Source: MGBC163016 sp964469815
Lineage (GTDB): Bacteria; Actinomycetota; Coriobacteriia; Coriobacteriales; Eggerthellaceae
DNA length: 36,917 nucleotides
Direction: 5' to 3'
Assembly (NCBI GenBank): GCA_964469815.1
Contig: CAYXZC010000014.1
Location: 1 to 36,917, forward strand
Shown one piece after another: positions 15,932 to 24,677 of the stretch. Position 1 is the first letter of the stretch; every line of letters starts with the position of its first letter. The notes beneath the pieces were generated by a model. The model searched no databases, was not told the origin of the DNA, and saw only the letters and a list, made by a program, of their open reading frames with translations. The position numbers were made by a program, and so were the translations under genes.

Positions 15932-17935
15932 ATGGCTCTCGGCGTAGGTAGAAAAGAAATGGTCATGGTGGCTGTGCTTTTGGCGGGCACATTGCTGGCA
16001 GTGTTGAATCAGACGCTATTATCTCCGGCGTTGCCTGCCATCATGGGCGATCTGGGTGTGGATGCCACGACAGTCCAATGGCTGACGAGCGGCTATTCCT
16101 TGGTAGAGGCGGTGGTCATCCCTCTGTCGGCATATCTGATAGGGCGTTTTTCCACGCGCCAGCTCTTCATCAGCGCATTCATCATATTCACGATCGGTAG
16201 CCTTTCGGCGACGCTGGCACCTAATTTCTGGGTGCTATTGCTCGGGCGTGTCCTTCAGGCGCTTTGCACGGGAATGTCCATGCCGATGGTGTTCACGGTC
16301 ATCCTTTTGATCTTCCCTCGCGAGAAGCGTGGAACGGCCATGGGTGTTATAGGCCTCATCATCGGATTCGCGCCTGCTGTCGGACCCTCTCTTGCAGGAT
16401 TGCTGGTTGACACGGTAGGTTGGCGTGCATTGTTCGCCATCGTCACAACATTGGCAGTGATCGTGGTCTTGGTGTCGGCTTTATCGCTGAAGAATTATGG
16501 TGATTTCGCCCGGGTGAGATTCGATTCCATCTCGGTTCTGTTGTCTACCACAGGTTTGGTCTGCTTGCTCTACGGTCTGTCTACGTTTGCGAGCAGCCCT
16601 AGCCTTTTGATAACGGCAGCTCTTATAGTCATCGGCCTGAGCTTGGTAGGGCTCTATATCAGAAGGCAGTTCAAGCTTCCCGTGCCGATGCTCAATGTCG
16701 GGATCCTGCACACCCGAAAGTACGCAACTGCAGTATTGATCATCGTTATCATGCAGGCGGCGCTCATGGGAACGGGTGTCATCACGCCGCTTTATATACA
16801 GGGTGTACGTGGGTATACAGCGACCATGTCGGGATTGGCGATGCTTCCCGGTGCTGTGATAGGTGCCGTGTTGGGTCTTGTTGCGGGACGCCTGTTCGAT
16901 CGGTTCGGTGTGCGCAAGGTGGTCATTCCCGGTCTGATCGTGGCGCTTCTCGGTGGCGCGGGGCTTGCTCTGCTCGCCATCGATAGCGACTTCTTGTTCA
17001 TCATGCTGGCTTACACGGTGCTCACGGCAGGATTGCAGTTCATGATGACGCCGCTCAATACTTGGGGAGTGAATTCGCTCGATAATAGCGTTTTGCAGCA
17101 TGCCCAAGGCCTTTCGAACACGTTGAACCAGGTAGCTGCATCCCTTGGAACAGCGATGCTCGTGTCTATCTCGGCTTTGGCACCGATCGTTGCACCTGAC
17201 ACATCGGGCATCGAGCAGATGTATGTCGGCAATCATATGGCATTTTGCACCACAGCCATCCTTATGCTCGTAGCCGGTCTTGTGATCGTGTTCTTCGTTC
17301 GCGATAACTTGAAGCAAAAGGGCGCTGCATCGGTTGGTGCAGAAGCCAAGGGTGGAACCGCTGCCGGGAATGCGCCCATTGCATACTCGGCCGGCTTCGA
17401 TGGCGTTACCGTCGATGGGCTGGATGAGGCCATACAAACCGGACGCTACGAGAATCTTGAAGTTGCAGACGCTATGACGCGCGAGCCTTTGGCGGCATCG
17501 GCTGATGCCAGCATGGCGGACATCGTGCGGCTCATGGCGCTCAATGATACGAGCGGTCTGCCCGTTGTGGCGGCTTCGGGCGATCTTGTAGGATTCATAT
17601 CCGATGGTGATGTGGCGTCGTATCTTGGGCGTAACGACGTTGCCTTCTTCGATACGACCATGAACCTTTACCGGTTCTCTGATGATGCGGATATGCAGGC
17701 GCGTTTGGTCGGGCTGATGAAGCTCAACGTTATGGATATCGCCACCAGGCACGTCATCTCTGTCAAGGACAGCCTGCCGTTGGACAAAGCGTTGCATGTT
17801 CTGTCTGAGAAGAGGATCAAGAAGGTTCCGGTCGTTGATGACGATGGGAAGCTGGTGGGTACGCTCAGTCGCCGAAATATCATAAATTCGCTCGTATATG
17901 TATTGGCGGAGCTGGAGCAGTCCGAAGGAGAATAG
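15932..17935 (+). CDS. MFS drug exporter (DHA2 type) fused to a CBS-domain pair
   Basis: About 667 residues. I chose the ATG at 15932 because GGAAG at 15919-15923 has good spacing; GTG at 15923 and ATG at 15926 are alternatives. Residues 1-465 are a 14-helix EmrB/QacA-like transporter (motif C-like GVIGLIIGFAPAVGPSLAGLL, motif A-like AGRLFDRFGVRKV). After a linker of about 40 residues come two CBS motifs (VADAMTREPL ... LPVVAASGDLVGFISDGD and VMDIATRHVI ... KKVPVVDDDGKLVGTLSRRN). CBS pairs bind adenine nucleotides, so transport may be gated by energy state or a nucleotide signal. This fusion is uncommon. Confidence 0.85.
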   Translation: MALGVGRKEMVMVAVLLAGTLLAVLNQTLLSPALPAIMGDLGVDATTVQWLTSGYSLVEAVVIPLSAYLIGRFSTRQLFISAFIIFTIGSLSATLAPNFWVLLLGRVLQALCTGMSMPMVFTVILLIFPREKRGTAMGVIGLIIGFAPAVGPSLAGLLVDTVGWRALFAIVTTLAVIVVLVSALSLKNYGDFARVRFDSISVLLSTTGLVCLLYGLSTFASSPSLLITAALIVIGLSLVGLYIRRQFKLPVPMLNVGILHTRKYATAVLIIVIMQAALMGTGVITPLYIQGVRGYTATMSGLAMLPGAVIGAVLGLVAGRLFDRFGVRKVVIPGLIVALLGGAGLALLAIDSDFLFIMLAYTVLTAGLQFMMTPLNTWGVNSLDNSVLQHAQGLSNTLNQVAASLGTAMLVSISALAPIVAPDTSGIEQMYVGNHMAFCTTAILMLVAGLVIVFFVRDNLKQKGAASVGAEAKGGTAAGNAPIAYSAGFDGVTVDGLDEAIQTGRYENLEVADAMTREPLAASADASMADIVRLMALNDTSGLPVVAASGDLVGFISDGDVASYLGRNDVAFFDTTMNLYRFSDDADMQARLVGLMKLNVMDIATRHVISVKDSLPLDKALHVLSEKRIKKVPVVDDDGKLVGTLSRRNIINSLVYVLAELEQSEGE

Positions 17936-17945
17936 GTTGGCGTGT

Positions 17946-17967
17946 GTTCCGTTTCGTGAAACAGAAC
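17946..17967. terminator. Weak hairpin between convergent genes
   Basis: GTTCCGTTTC-GT-GAAACAGAAC forms a 10-bp stem with one mismatch in the short gap between the convergent MFS-CBS and LuxR genes. No T-run, so only a weak terminator candidate. Confidence 0.35.
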
Positions 17968-17994
17968 GCGCGCCGATGACCCACCGAGTGCGGA

Positions 17995-19639
17995 TCAGAA
18001 CGAATTGATCAGATCGATCAGATCCTGGCGCTTATGTATATCGAGCTTCGCATATATTCTCTTTGAATGCGTGCGTATGGTGTTCTCGGATACGACGAGC
18101 ATCTCAGCTATCCTTGCAACGCTGTTCCCTTTGGCAATGAGCTCCATCACCTCTGTCTCGCGTTCCGATAGGCGATAAGCTTCTTTGACCATCTGGGATT
18201 TCGAGGCTATGGGATCGGATGCTCTGCTCATATCGGGATCAGCAGCGGATGGATCATAGAGCCCGGTCTGCATTCGCGCAGATCCATCCGTTGAGGCGTT
18301 CTTGTTCTCATCGTCTATGTCGAGCGCATAATACTTGATCTGCTCGACATATTCTCCATTCTCAGAATCGGTCAATCGGGAATCTGTGGTGACCTTGGGG
18401 AATGGGAACATATCGCTTCTGCTTATGGCCAATAGCTCTACGCTCTCGACCCTGCCTGCCTTCACCAACGCCGCCATCAACCCACCTGATCCCACGAAAT
18501 ACATGAGAGCCAGTGCATAGACGGAGATGAGCGCTACGACAGATATCGGAGAAAGACCGATTATGCGCACATCCTCGGCGAATATCCCACCAAGGAACCC
18601 GATGTTTTGGAGCGTATATACTATGGCGCCGAAGAAAGCGTAGACGAATATCGGGTTTATACCACGGTCGCGAGAAACCTGCGCACAATGCATCATCATC
18701 AAAACGATGGCTACGGTATAGATCCCGTACAGGATCGCTGCACCCCAACGTATCGATGATTCGGGCAAGAATGGAACCGCAATGAATGCCGTGATCAAAA
18801 ACGGGAAGAGAACCCGGTAGCTTCCTACGATATCGAGACGGATGTTCTTGAACATCCAGCCGATTATCAAGATCATCATCGCAGCGAAGACGCATCCCAT
18901 GGACAGAACGTTGACAAGGGACCCTACTGCCGGATCGGCGATAGCTATCGATCTCATGACGCCGGCGCAAAATCCCACCGCGCCAATGCATAGAGCTGTG
19001 CGCCAGTGATCCTTCATAACCTGCTTGTATATATGCGGATGTTCATACGGGATGTCTTCGAACATCGGTTGGTTGCGATCCGTGTCATAGCTCTTGATCT
19101 GCGCTGCAAGACCGAACAACGGAAGAAAGACAAGAGGTATGAGAAAAGCTGTGACTGCTTGAGGTATCAAATGCAAGCCGTAGTAGAAGATAGCACCGTA
19201 TGCCGTACCCACCAAGATGTCTCTGTTTCCTGAATCCNNNNNNNNNNGCATCTTCCGCAGCGAAAAGACGCTGCCAGATCATGTAGAATCCCACAGACCC
19301 GACACCCAGAAGGGCACCTCCGCAGATCACAAGGATCAATGCCATCTTATCGATATATATCGCGGCGATCAGACAGCACCATCCCAAGAAGTATGGGGCG
19401 CTGGCAACCTTGATCAGGAAGCTACGTGTAAAGCGCGGAAGCTCATATACGCCTATTATGCTCGCAAAGTATGTGACGGTGCATGCAAGCGACTGTGATA
19501 GGTAGAACCAGAACACGATGTTCTTCGTTTGGAACTCCATTGGAAGGAAGGGGAACACGCCTCCCCAAACTCCTGCGGCGCTGATGGCGAGGAACAATGC
19601 ATAGCCCAATGATGTGATGTTGGGCTTCAACATCTGTAA
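17995..19639 (-). CDS. Membrane LuxR-family regulator, split by an assembly gap
   Basis: One gene interrupted by ten N at 19239-19248. The upstream part (19249-19639) carries four to five membrane helices starting LKPNITSLGYALFLAISAAGVWGG. The downstream part resumes at GNRDILVGTAYGAIFYYGLHL in another frame and runs through more helices to a charged linker and a LuxR/NarL helix-turn-helix (LSERETEVMELIAKG ... ARIAEMLVVSENTIRTHSKRI). The frame change is explained by the placeholder length of the gap, not by mutation. The complete protein would be near 500-550 residues with about 10-12 helices, a form frequent in Eggerthellaceae. The start is uncertain (19639, 19660 or 19690). It diverges from the dms operon, its probable target. 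Confidence 0.75.
19239..19248. other. Assembly gap (10 N)
   Basis: Ten N inside the LuxR-type gene. The two halves of that gene are out of frame across it, so the real missing length is not 10 bases. Confidence 0.98.
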
Positions 19640-19988
19640 TATATAAGAAGAATTCATATGATCAAGTATAGTCAAAGCCTTGTTGGACATGAGTATTAAA
19701 ACTGATTCATGTGACAGAACAATAGGCGTTGGAACTGGTATTTTCAAAAAATCACCCGTTTTATGTGACACAAGAGATGGCTATTTTGTCTATGGTGACA
19801 CCATGAATTCAGCAGCCAGAGGAGAGGTTGCTGATGGACAGAGCAAAGTCGGCAGCCTAATTGGATGAGAGGACAGCTAGGATGAAGCCGCGCTTGGTAT
19901 CGGCCGAGGTCCTATCCCTCTGCTGTTCTTTCATCTGATTCAGGCGGCAGTCTTTGTGCTAGGAAAAAAAGGAGAGGGAGGGAATCTT
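19640..19988. promoter_or_regulatory. Divergent regulatory region of LuxR and dms operon
   Basis: About 350 bases without a convincing gene. It holds three similar boxes, TGTGACA at 19711-19717, TGTGACA at 19764-19770 and GGTGACA at 19794-19800; the last is the core of a perfect 13-bp palindrome ATGGTG-A-CACCAT (19792-19804). Such repeated boxes suit binding by the adjacent LuxR regulator or a CRP/FNR-type protein. The dmsA Shine-Dalgarno (GAGGGAGGG) ends it. Confidence 0.45.
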
Positions 19989-22409
19989 ATGTCTGACATG
20001 AATCTGAGTCGACGTACGTTCCTGAAGGCATCGGGGGCTCTCGGTGCTGTGGCAGCTGCCGGAGGTGGGATCGCCGCAGCGGATTCCATGTTCGGAGCAG
20101 GTGTTGCGGATGCTTTCGCAGAAGCGGAGGAGAAGACGACATGGGGTCACTGTGCTGTCAATTGTCCGGGACGCTGCGCATTGAAGATCCACACAAAAGA
20201 CGATGAGATAACATGGGTTGATACCTACACGAGCAAAGACGCCACGTTCGACGACCCTCAGCCAAGAGCCTGCTTGCGCGGTCGTACATATAGGCGCTGG
20301 ATGAATAGCCCAGATCGTATCAACTATCCGATGAAGCGTGTGGGCAGCAGGGGCGACGGAAAATATGAACGCATTAGCTGGGACGAGGCTATCGACACCA
20401 TTTCCTCCAAATTGAAGGATGTTATCGAAAAATATGGGAATGAAGCAGTCTTCATTCCGTACGCTACCGGAGTTTCATGCACGACTTCAAGGCCGTTTTT
20501 CAGGATGATGGCAGCGCTTGGCGGCTATCTTGGATTTTACGGTGATTATTCCAATGCAAGTGGAATTTTCATTACTCCATACATCTACGGGGAGAAGCTT
20601 GGAACATATGTAGCAGGGTCGACATTGTCTGTTGCAGAGGATGCGAAAACCATCGTTGTGTTCGGATCAAGCCCAACGGAGACACGTCAAGGTGGCGCTA
20701 TCGCCCATTATGACTGGGTGCATCTGCGTGAAAAGAATCCGGATGCGAAAATCTACATGATAGATCCAAGACTGAGCGACTCGGCGATGGGATACTCAGA
20801 CGAATGGCTCCCTATCAATCCGGGCACCGATGCTGCGCTTGTGTCGGCTTTAGCGCATGAGTTCATCGAGAACGACTATATCGATGAGGAGTATTTGCAC
20901 ACATACTGCGTCGGTTTTGATGATGAGACTATGCCCGATGCCTATAAGGGTCAAAACTTGTCATATAAGGACTATATTATGGGAACCGGTTATGACAAGG
21001 TGGAAAAGACACCTGAGTGGGCGGCTCCGATTACTGGTATCCCAGTTGAGAAGATCCGCGAACTCGCTAAGGACATGGGCGAGAACAAGCCGGTATATGT
21101 CTTGCAGGGTTGGGGATCGCAGCGCCGAAGCAATGGCGAGATGACATCTTGGGCGATAATGACCTTACCGAATCTTATAGGCCAAGTCGGACTTCCGGGA
21201 ACCAATTGTGGTGCAAGAGAGACTTCTAACTCATTCGCACTGCAAAGTCTTTCACGAGGAACAAATCCGATCAAGACTTCGATACCGTGCTTTATGTTCA
21301 CGGATGCGATTGATCATGGTACAGAGATGACCTCCAAAAATGCTGGAGTCAAGGGTGCTGATGCGCTCAAGACTAACATCAAGTATATGATCAACTACGC
21401 AGGGAACTGTTTGACCAACCAGCATTCCGATATCAACAAGGCGCATGATATTCTTGCGGATGACACCAAGTGTGAGTTCATCTTGGGAATTAATACGGTC
21501 ATGTGCGATTCAATGAAGTATTCCGACATAGTTCTTCCTGACCAGTTCAGATCAGAGCAGTATTCGATGATCGCTGCCGGTGGAGACAATCCATACATGC
21601 TCTCTACAACTCCTTGCAACACAGCTAAATTCGAGCGGAAGACCGCTTATGAGATGGCCGAGCTCATCGCCGAGAAGTTTGGCAAGAAAGAGGAGTTCAC
21701 TGGCGGAAAGACTGAGGAGGAGTGGATCAAAGATCTATATGAGCAAAGCCGGGTGAAAGATCCAACGCTTCCAACATACGATGAGTTTCAAGGCGAAGGC
21801 GTATATGTAAAGGAGGGCAAAAAGAAGAATCCACTTGCCAAATTCCGCGAAGATCCTGTGGCTAACGCTTTGGCTACTCCTTCTGGAAAGGTCGAGATCT
21901 TTTCCGCAAAACTCTTAGAAGATACAGCAGGATGGGAGATCGCAAAGGATGACACTCTCCCTGGAATGACCACTATCCCTGGAATCCCGGTTTATATTCC
22001 GGAGTGGACTGGCGTTGGAACAACAACGGATGAGTATCCTCTAATGCTTTCAGGTTTCCATTATCGCGGTCGCACCCATTCTTCTTGGGGAAGCGTTGAG
22101 GAACTTAAAGCGGTTAATCCTCAAGAGGCGTGGATCAATCCTGTCGATGCCGATCCTCGTGGGATCAAAGCAGGAGATAAGGTTCAAGTTACGAATGAGC
22201 ATGGAACCATTGAGCTGCTAGCCAAGGTCACCCCTCGAATCGTTCCTGGAGTAGTTGCCGTGTCCCAAGGCGCTTGGCATGACGCTGACATGGCAGGAAA
22301 CCGCATTGATAAGGGTGGATGCATCAATACTCTTACCACGTTGCGTCCTACACCTTTGGCAAAAGGCAACCCGCAGCATACGAACATTTGCGAAGTCAAA
22401 AAGGCTTAA
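19989..22409 (+). CDS. dmsA: DMSO reductase-family molybdoenzyme, catalytic subunit
   Basis: An 806-residue protein; the ATG at 19989 follows GAGGGAGGG and starts directly before a Tat signal (SRRTFLKAS, residues 7-15, then an alanine-rich helix). The 4Fe-4S ligands are C55, C59, C63 and C95. GGYLGFYGDYS places the expected molybdenum-ligand serine at S188, as in E. coli DmsA. Blocks such as FGSSPTETR, IDPRLSD, PGTDAALV, KTPEWA and QGWGSQR follow DmsA closely, and the C-terminal cofactor-binding domain is intact. Exported by Tat and attached to DmsBC, it would reduce S- or N-oxides, or another terminal acceptor, with menaquinol electrons. The exact substrate is not determined. Confidence 0.88.
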   Translation: MSDMNLSRRTFLKASGALGAVAAAGGGIAAADSMFGAGVADAFAEAEEKTTWGHCAVNCPGRCALKIHTKDDEITWVDTYTSKDATFDDPQPRACLRGRTYRRWMNSPDRINYPMKRVGSRGDGKYERISWDEAIDTISSKLKDVIEKYGNEAVFIPYATGVSCTTSRPFFRMMAALGGYLGFYGDYSNASGIFITPYIYGEKLGTYVAGSTLSVAEDAKTIVVFGSSPTETRQGGAIAHYDWVHLREKNPDAKIYMIDPRLSDSAMGYSDEWLPINPGTDAALVSALAHEFIENDYIDEEYLHTYCVGFDDETMPDAYKGQNLSYKDYIMGTGYDKVEKTPEWAAPITGIPVEKIRELAKDMGENKPVYVLQGWGSQRRSNGEMTSWAIMTLPNLIGQVGLPGTNCGARETSNSFALQSLSRGTNPIKTSIPCFMFTDAIDHGTEMTSKNAGVKGADALKTNIKYMINYAGNCLTNQHSDINKAHDILADDTKCEFILGINTVMCDSMKYSDIVLPDQFRSEQYSMIAAGGDNPYMLSTTPCNTAKFERKTAYEMAELIAEKFGKKEEFTGGKTEEEWIKDLYEQSRVKDPTLPTYDEFQGEGVYVKEGKKKNPLAKFREDPVANALATPSGKVEIFSAKLLEDTAGWEIAKDDTLPGMTTIPGIPVYIPEWTGVGTTTDEYPLMLSGFHYRGRTHSSWGSVEELKAVNPQEAWINPVDADPRGIKAGDKVQVTNEHGTIELLAKVTPRIVPGVVAVSQGAWHDADMAGNRIDKGGCINTLTTLRPTPLAKGNPQHTNICEVKKA

Positions 22410-22430
22410 CAGCGGGAGGAGGAGAGATAA

Positions 22431-23051
22431 ATGACACAATACGCATTCTATTTCGATGGCACTCGCTGTTCTGGTTGCAAAACATGCGAGATGTCTTGTA
22501 AGGATTATAAGGATCTTGCTTCCAATATCGCTTATCGGAAAGTCTACGAAGTCACTTTAGGCGATACGGTCAAATCGGATGATGGGACATTTTCCACCAC
22601 TTGCGTAAGCTACCCTCTTTCGATGGCATGCAATCATTGCGACGATCCTGCATGCACAAAAGTCTGTCCTACAGGTGCAATGCATAAAGACTCAAGCACA
22701 GGTCTTGTTTCTGTTGATAAAGGTAAATGTATCGGATGCGGCTATTGCCACATGGCTTGCCCATATAATGCTCCAAAGGTCGATAGGGAAAAGGGTTATA
22801 CCGTCAAATGTGATGGATGCGCCGAGCGAGTTACCGAAGGACAAAAGCCGGTATGCGTAGAGGCCTGTCCTGCGCGCGCACTTGATTTCGGTACAGTGGA
22901 TGAGATGAAAGCTAAAGGCGAGCAGGCAAATATCGCTCCACTGCCTGAGCCAAGTTACACGAAACCCAATTTCTTTATCAAGCCTTCAGAGGATGCGAAG
23001 CCTTCCGGCGATGCTTCTGCAAAGGTAGTTAACCCGATGGAGGTGATGTAG
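22431..23051 (+). CDS. dmsB: DMSO reductase-type iron-sulfur subunit
   Basis: A 206-residue electron-transfer subunit with four cysteine groups: CSGCKTCEMSC at 13-23, CNHCDDPACTKVC with P near 67-80, CIGCGYCHMACP near 100-112, and CDGC ... CVEACP near 127-147. That suits four 4Fe-4S clusters carrying electrons from the membrane anchor to DmsA. A strong GGGAGGAGGAG site precedes the ATG. There is no signal peptide; such subunits are exported in complex with the Tat-bearing catalytic subunit. It lies 21 bases after dmsA and one base before dmsC. Confidence 0.92.
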   Translation: MTQYAFYFDGTRCSGCKTCEMSCKDYKDLASNIAYRKVYEVTLGDTVKSDDGTFSTTCVSYPLSMACNHCDDPACTKVCPTGAMHKDSSTGLVSVDKGKCIGCGYCHMACPYNAPKVDREKGYTVKCDGCAERVTEGQKPVCVEACPARALDFGTVDEMKAKGEQANIAPLPEPSYTKPNFFIKPSEDAKPSGDASAKVVNPMEVM

Positions 23052-23052
23052 C

Positions 23053-23928
23053 ATGGAATTCGCATTCGCAGAGATGCCTTTGGCTCTTTTCAGCACTTTG
23101 GCTCCTATGGGGGCAGGCGCATTCGTCGTATTGGCGATCGCTTTCATGACGAACAAGTTCGATGGTGATGCTTTGAAGAAGATCGACCGTATGACTGCGA
23201 TTCCGGTTGCATTCGTCATCGTAGGCTTCATCGCGGCTTTCTTCCATCTTGCAAATCCGATGAATGCATTCAATGTGTTCACCGGGATAGGATCATCTCC
23301 GCTATCCAATGAGATCATCGTTGGCTGCATATTCACGGTGATAATGCTTGTCTATTGGATCTGGGCAATGACCGGCAAGATGAGCGAAGGCGCTCGCAAA
23401 GGCCTGGTCATCGTCACCGCTGTGGTAGGGATCATCTTCGCGATGTTCACGGGTATGGCGTATATGATCGACACGATCCCTTCATGGAACACGTTTGCTG
23501 GACCTGTTCAGATCGCAGGGTTCGCACTTGTAGGCGGCGCAGCACTTGGAGTCCTTGTTCTTGCTCTTGCAGGTTGCACGACCGAGCTGAAAGAATCCGG
23601 GCTTCGCAACGGAACCATCGCAGTACTCGTTGTAGGTCTTGTCCTTGGGATCGGTGGTATTGCAATGCAAGCCGGTTCAGCAAGCGGTATGCAAAATGCG
23701 CTCTATAGCGGAGCTGATCTTGTGAGTGGTGTCATGATGGTCATAGTATGTGGCGCCATTTGCCTGATCGGTACAGGTGTGTGCGACTTCTTTGCGGTCA
23801 AAGGTGCCGGAGCCGGTGCCATCGTAGGGGTCAGCGTTGGGGCAGCTGTTCTGGCAGTTGTCGGGATCATCCTTCTTCGTTTGGCTTTCTACGGCATGCA
23901 GGTATCAGTTGGATTGAGCATCCTTTAG
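23053..23928 (+). CDS. dmsC: DMSO reductase membrane anchor subunit
   Basis: A 291-residue protein with about eight membrane helices, starting one base after the dmsB stop with GGAGG inside the end of dmsB. Conserved DmsC features are visible: ALFSTLAPMGAGAF at the N-terminus, FFHLANPMNAFNVFTGIGSSPLSNEI near 60-85, and a C-terminal RLAFYGMQVSVGLSIL. It would anchor DmsAB and oxidise menaquinol. A second, divergent anchor lies at 24678-25568. Confidence 0.88.
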   Translation: MEFAFAEMPLALFSTLAPMGAGAFVVLAIAFMTNKFDGDALKKIDRMTAIPVAFVIVGFIAAFFHLANPMNAFNVFTGIGSSPLSNEIIVGCIFTVIMLVYWIWAMTGKMSEGARKGLVIVTAVVGIIFAMFTGMAYMIDTIPSWNTFAGPVQIAGFALVGGAALGVLVLALAGCTTELKESGLRNGTIAVLVVGLVLGIGGIAMQAGSASGMQNALYSGADLVSGVMMVIVCGAICLIGTGVCDFFAVKGAGAGAIVGVSVGAAVLAVVGIILLRLAFYGMQVSVGLSIL

Positions 23929-23951
23929 AATTAGAACGGGGATGCTTTAGG

Positions 23952-23979
23952 GTGGGGCAGGCATCGATGCTTGCCCCAC
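23952..23979 (+). terminator. Hairpin between dmsC and the chaperone gene
   Basis: GTGGGGCAGGCAT-CG-ATGCTTGCCCCAC forms a 13-bp stem with one G-U pair, followed by TTTC. It could cause partial termination after dmsABC and so lower expression of the chaperone and second anchor. The short U-tract makes it weak to moderate. Confidence 0.6.
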
Positions 23980-23998
23980 TTTCATATGAGGAGGAAAA

Positions 23999-24640
23999 AT
24001 GCCGAATCCGGAGGATCAAACGATGGATGGGATAACGTTTATCGGGAATACCTTGGGTCCATTCTTCTACCATGATCCCAAGGATGAAACGGTCAGACCT
24101 TCATTCGTGGCTTTTTCTGACCTGAACCCAAATGATGCATCCCAAGAATGGCCTTACGTTTCCTCTGAAGAGGCTTTTGATGCGCTCGATATGATGGTCA
24201 TAGGCATGAAGAATGGTATCGATGACGATCTTGTTTGGGAGTATCGGCGATTATTCGTGGGTCCTGCCGCAAAAGCTGCTCCACCTTGGGGCTCTGTATA
24301 CACGGACAAAGAGTGCGTAGTTTTCGGTGAGTCCACGCTTGAGCTTAGGCAGTGGATGAGACGAGTTGGGATCGAACGCCTGAACAATGACAATGAGCCC
24401 GAGGATCACATCGGTCTCATGCTCATGTTGATGTCTTGGATCTCCGTAAATCGTTCCGACCTGATCGATGATTATCTGAAAGACCATCTTCTGACTTGGT
24501 CAAGCCATTTTCTGGAGGAAATGGAAACAGAAGCGAAGCATCCGTTCTATGCGGGATTGGCTAGGATCACCCGTTTGTCGTTGGAGGGAATACAAGAAGA
24601 TCGTGGCATAGAAGTGAAGTATCCTCGATATTATCGCTAG
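23999..24640 (+). CDS. dmsD: TorD/DmsD-family molybdoenzyme chaperone
   Basis: A 213-residue, all-helical cytoplasmic protein of the TorD/DmsD family. Family blocks are clear: EYRRLFVGPAAKAAPPWGSVY near 81-101, FGESTLELRQWMRR and EPEDHIGLMLMLMSW near 128-145. Such proteins bind the Tat signal of the catalytic subunit and hold it until the cofactor is inserted. GAGGAGG precedes the ATG. Its place in the operon makes DmsA the likely client. Confidence 0.9.
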   Translation: MPNPEDQTMDGITFIGNTLGPFFYHDPKDETVRPSFVAFSDLNPNDASQEWPYVSSEEAFDALDMMVIGMKNGIDDDLVWEYRRLFVGPAAKAAPPWGSVYTDKECVVFGESTLELRQWMRRVGIERLNNDNEPEDHIGLMLMLMSWISVNRSDLIDDYLKDHLLTWSSHFLEEMETEAKHPFYAGLARITRLSLEGIQEDRGIEVKYPRYYR

Positions 24641-24677
24641 CAGGACGACTTCTGGATGATGAGGATGTGTCTTTAGG

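Noticed and set aside
16481..17797. 438-codon open frame on the minus strand
   Set aside because: It lies wholly antisense to the MFS-CBS gene, is rich in His, Arg and Cys in a way typical of shadow frames, and shows no domain.
17995..19251. Truncated LuxR pseudogene
   Set aside because: The frame break coincides exactly with the N run, so it is an assembly effect.
19862..19988. Possible riboswitch (molybdenum-cofactor type) before dmsA
   Set aside because: Several short complementary stretches exist, but I could not fit the known conserved core.
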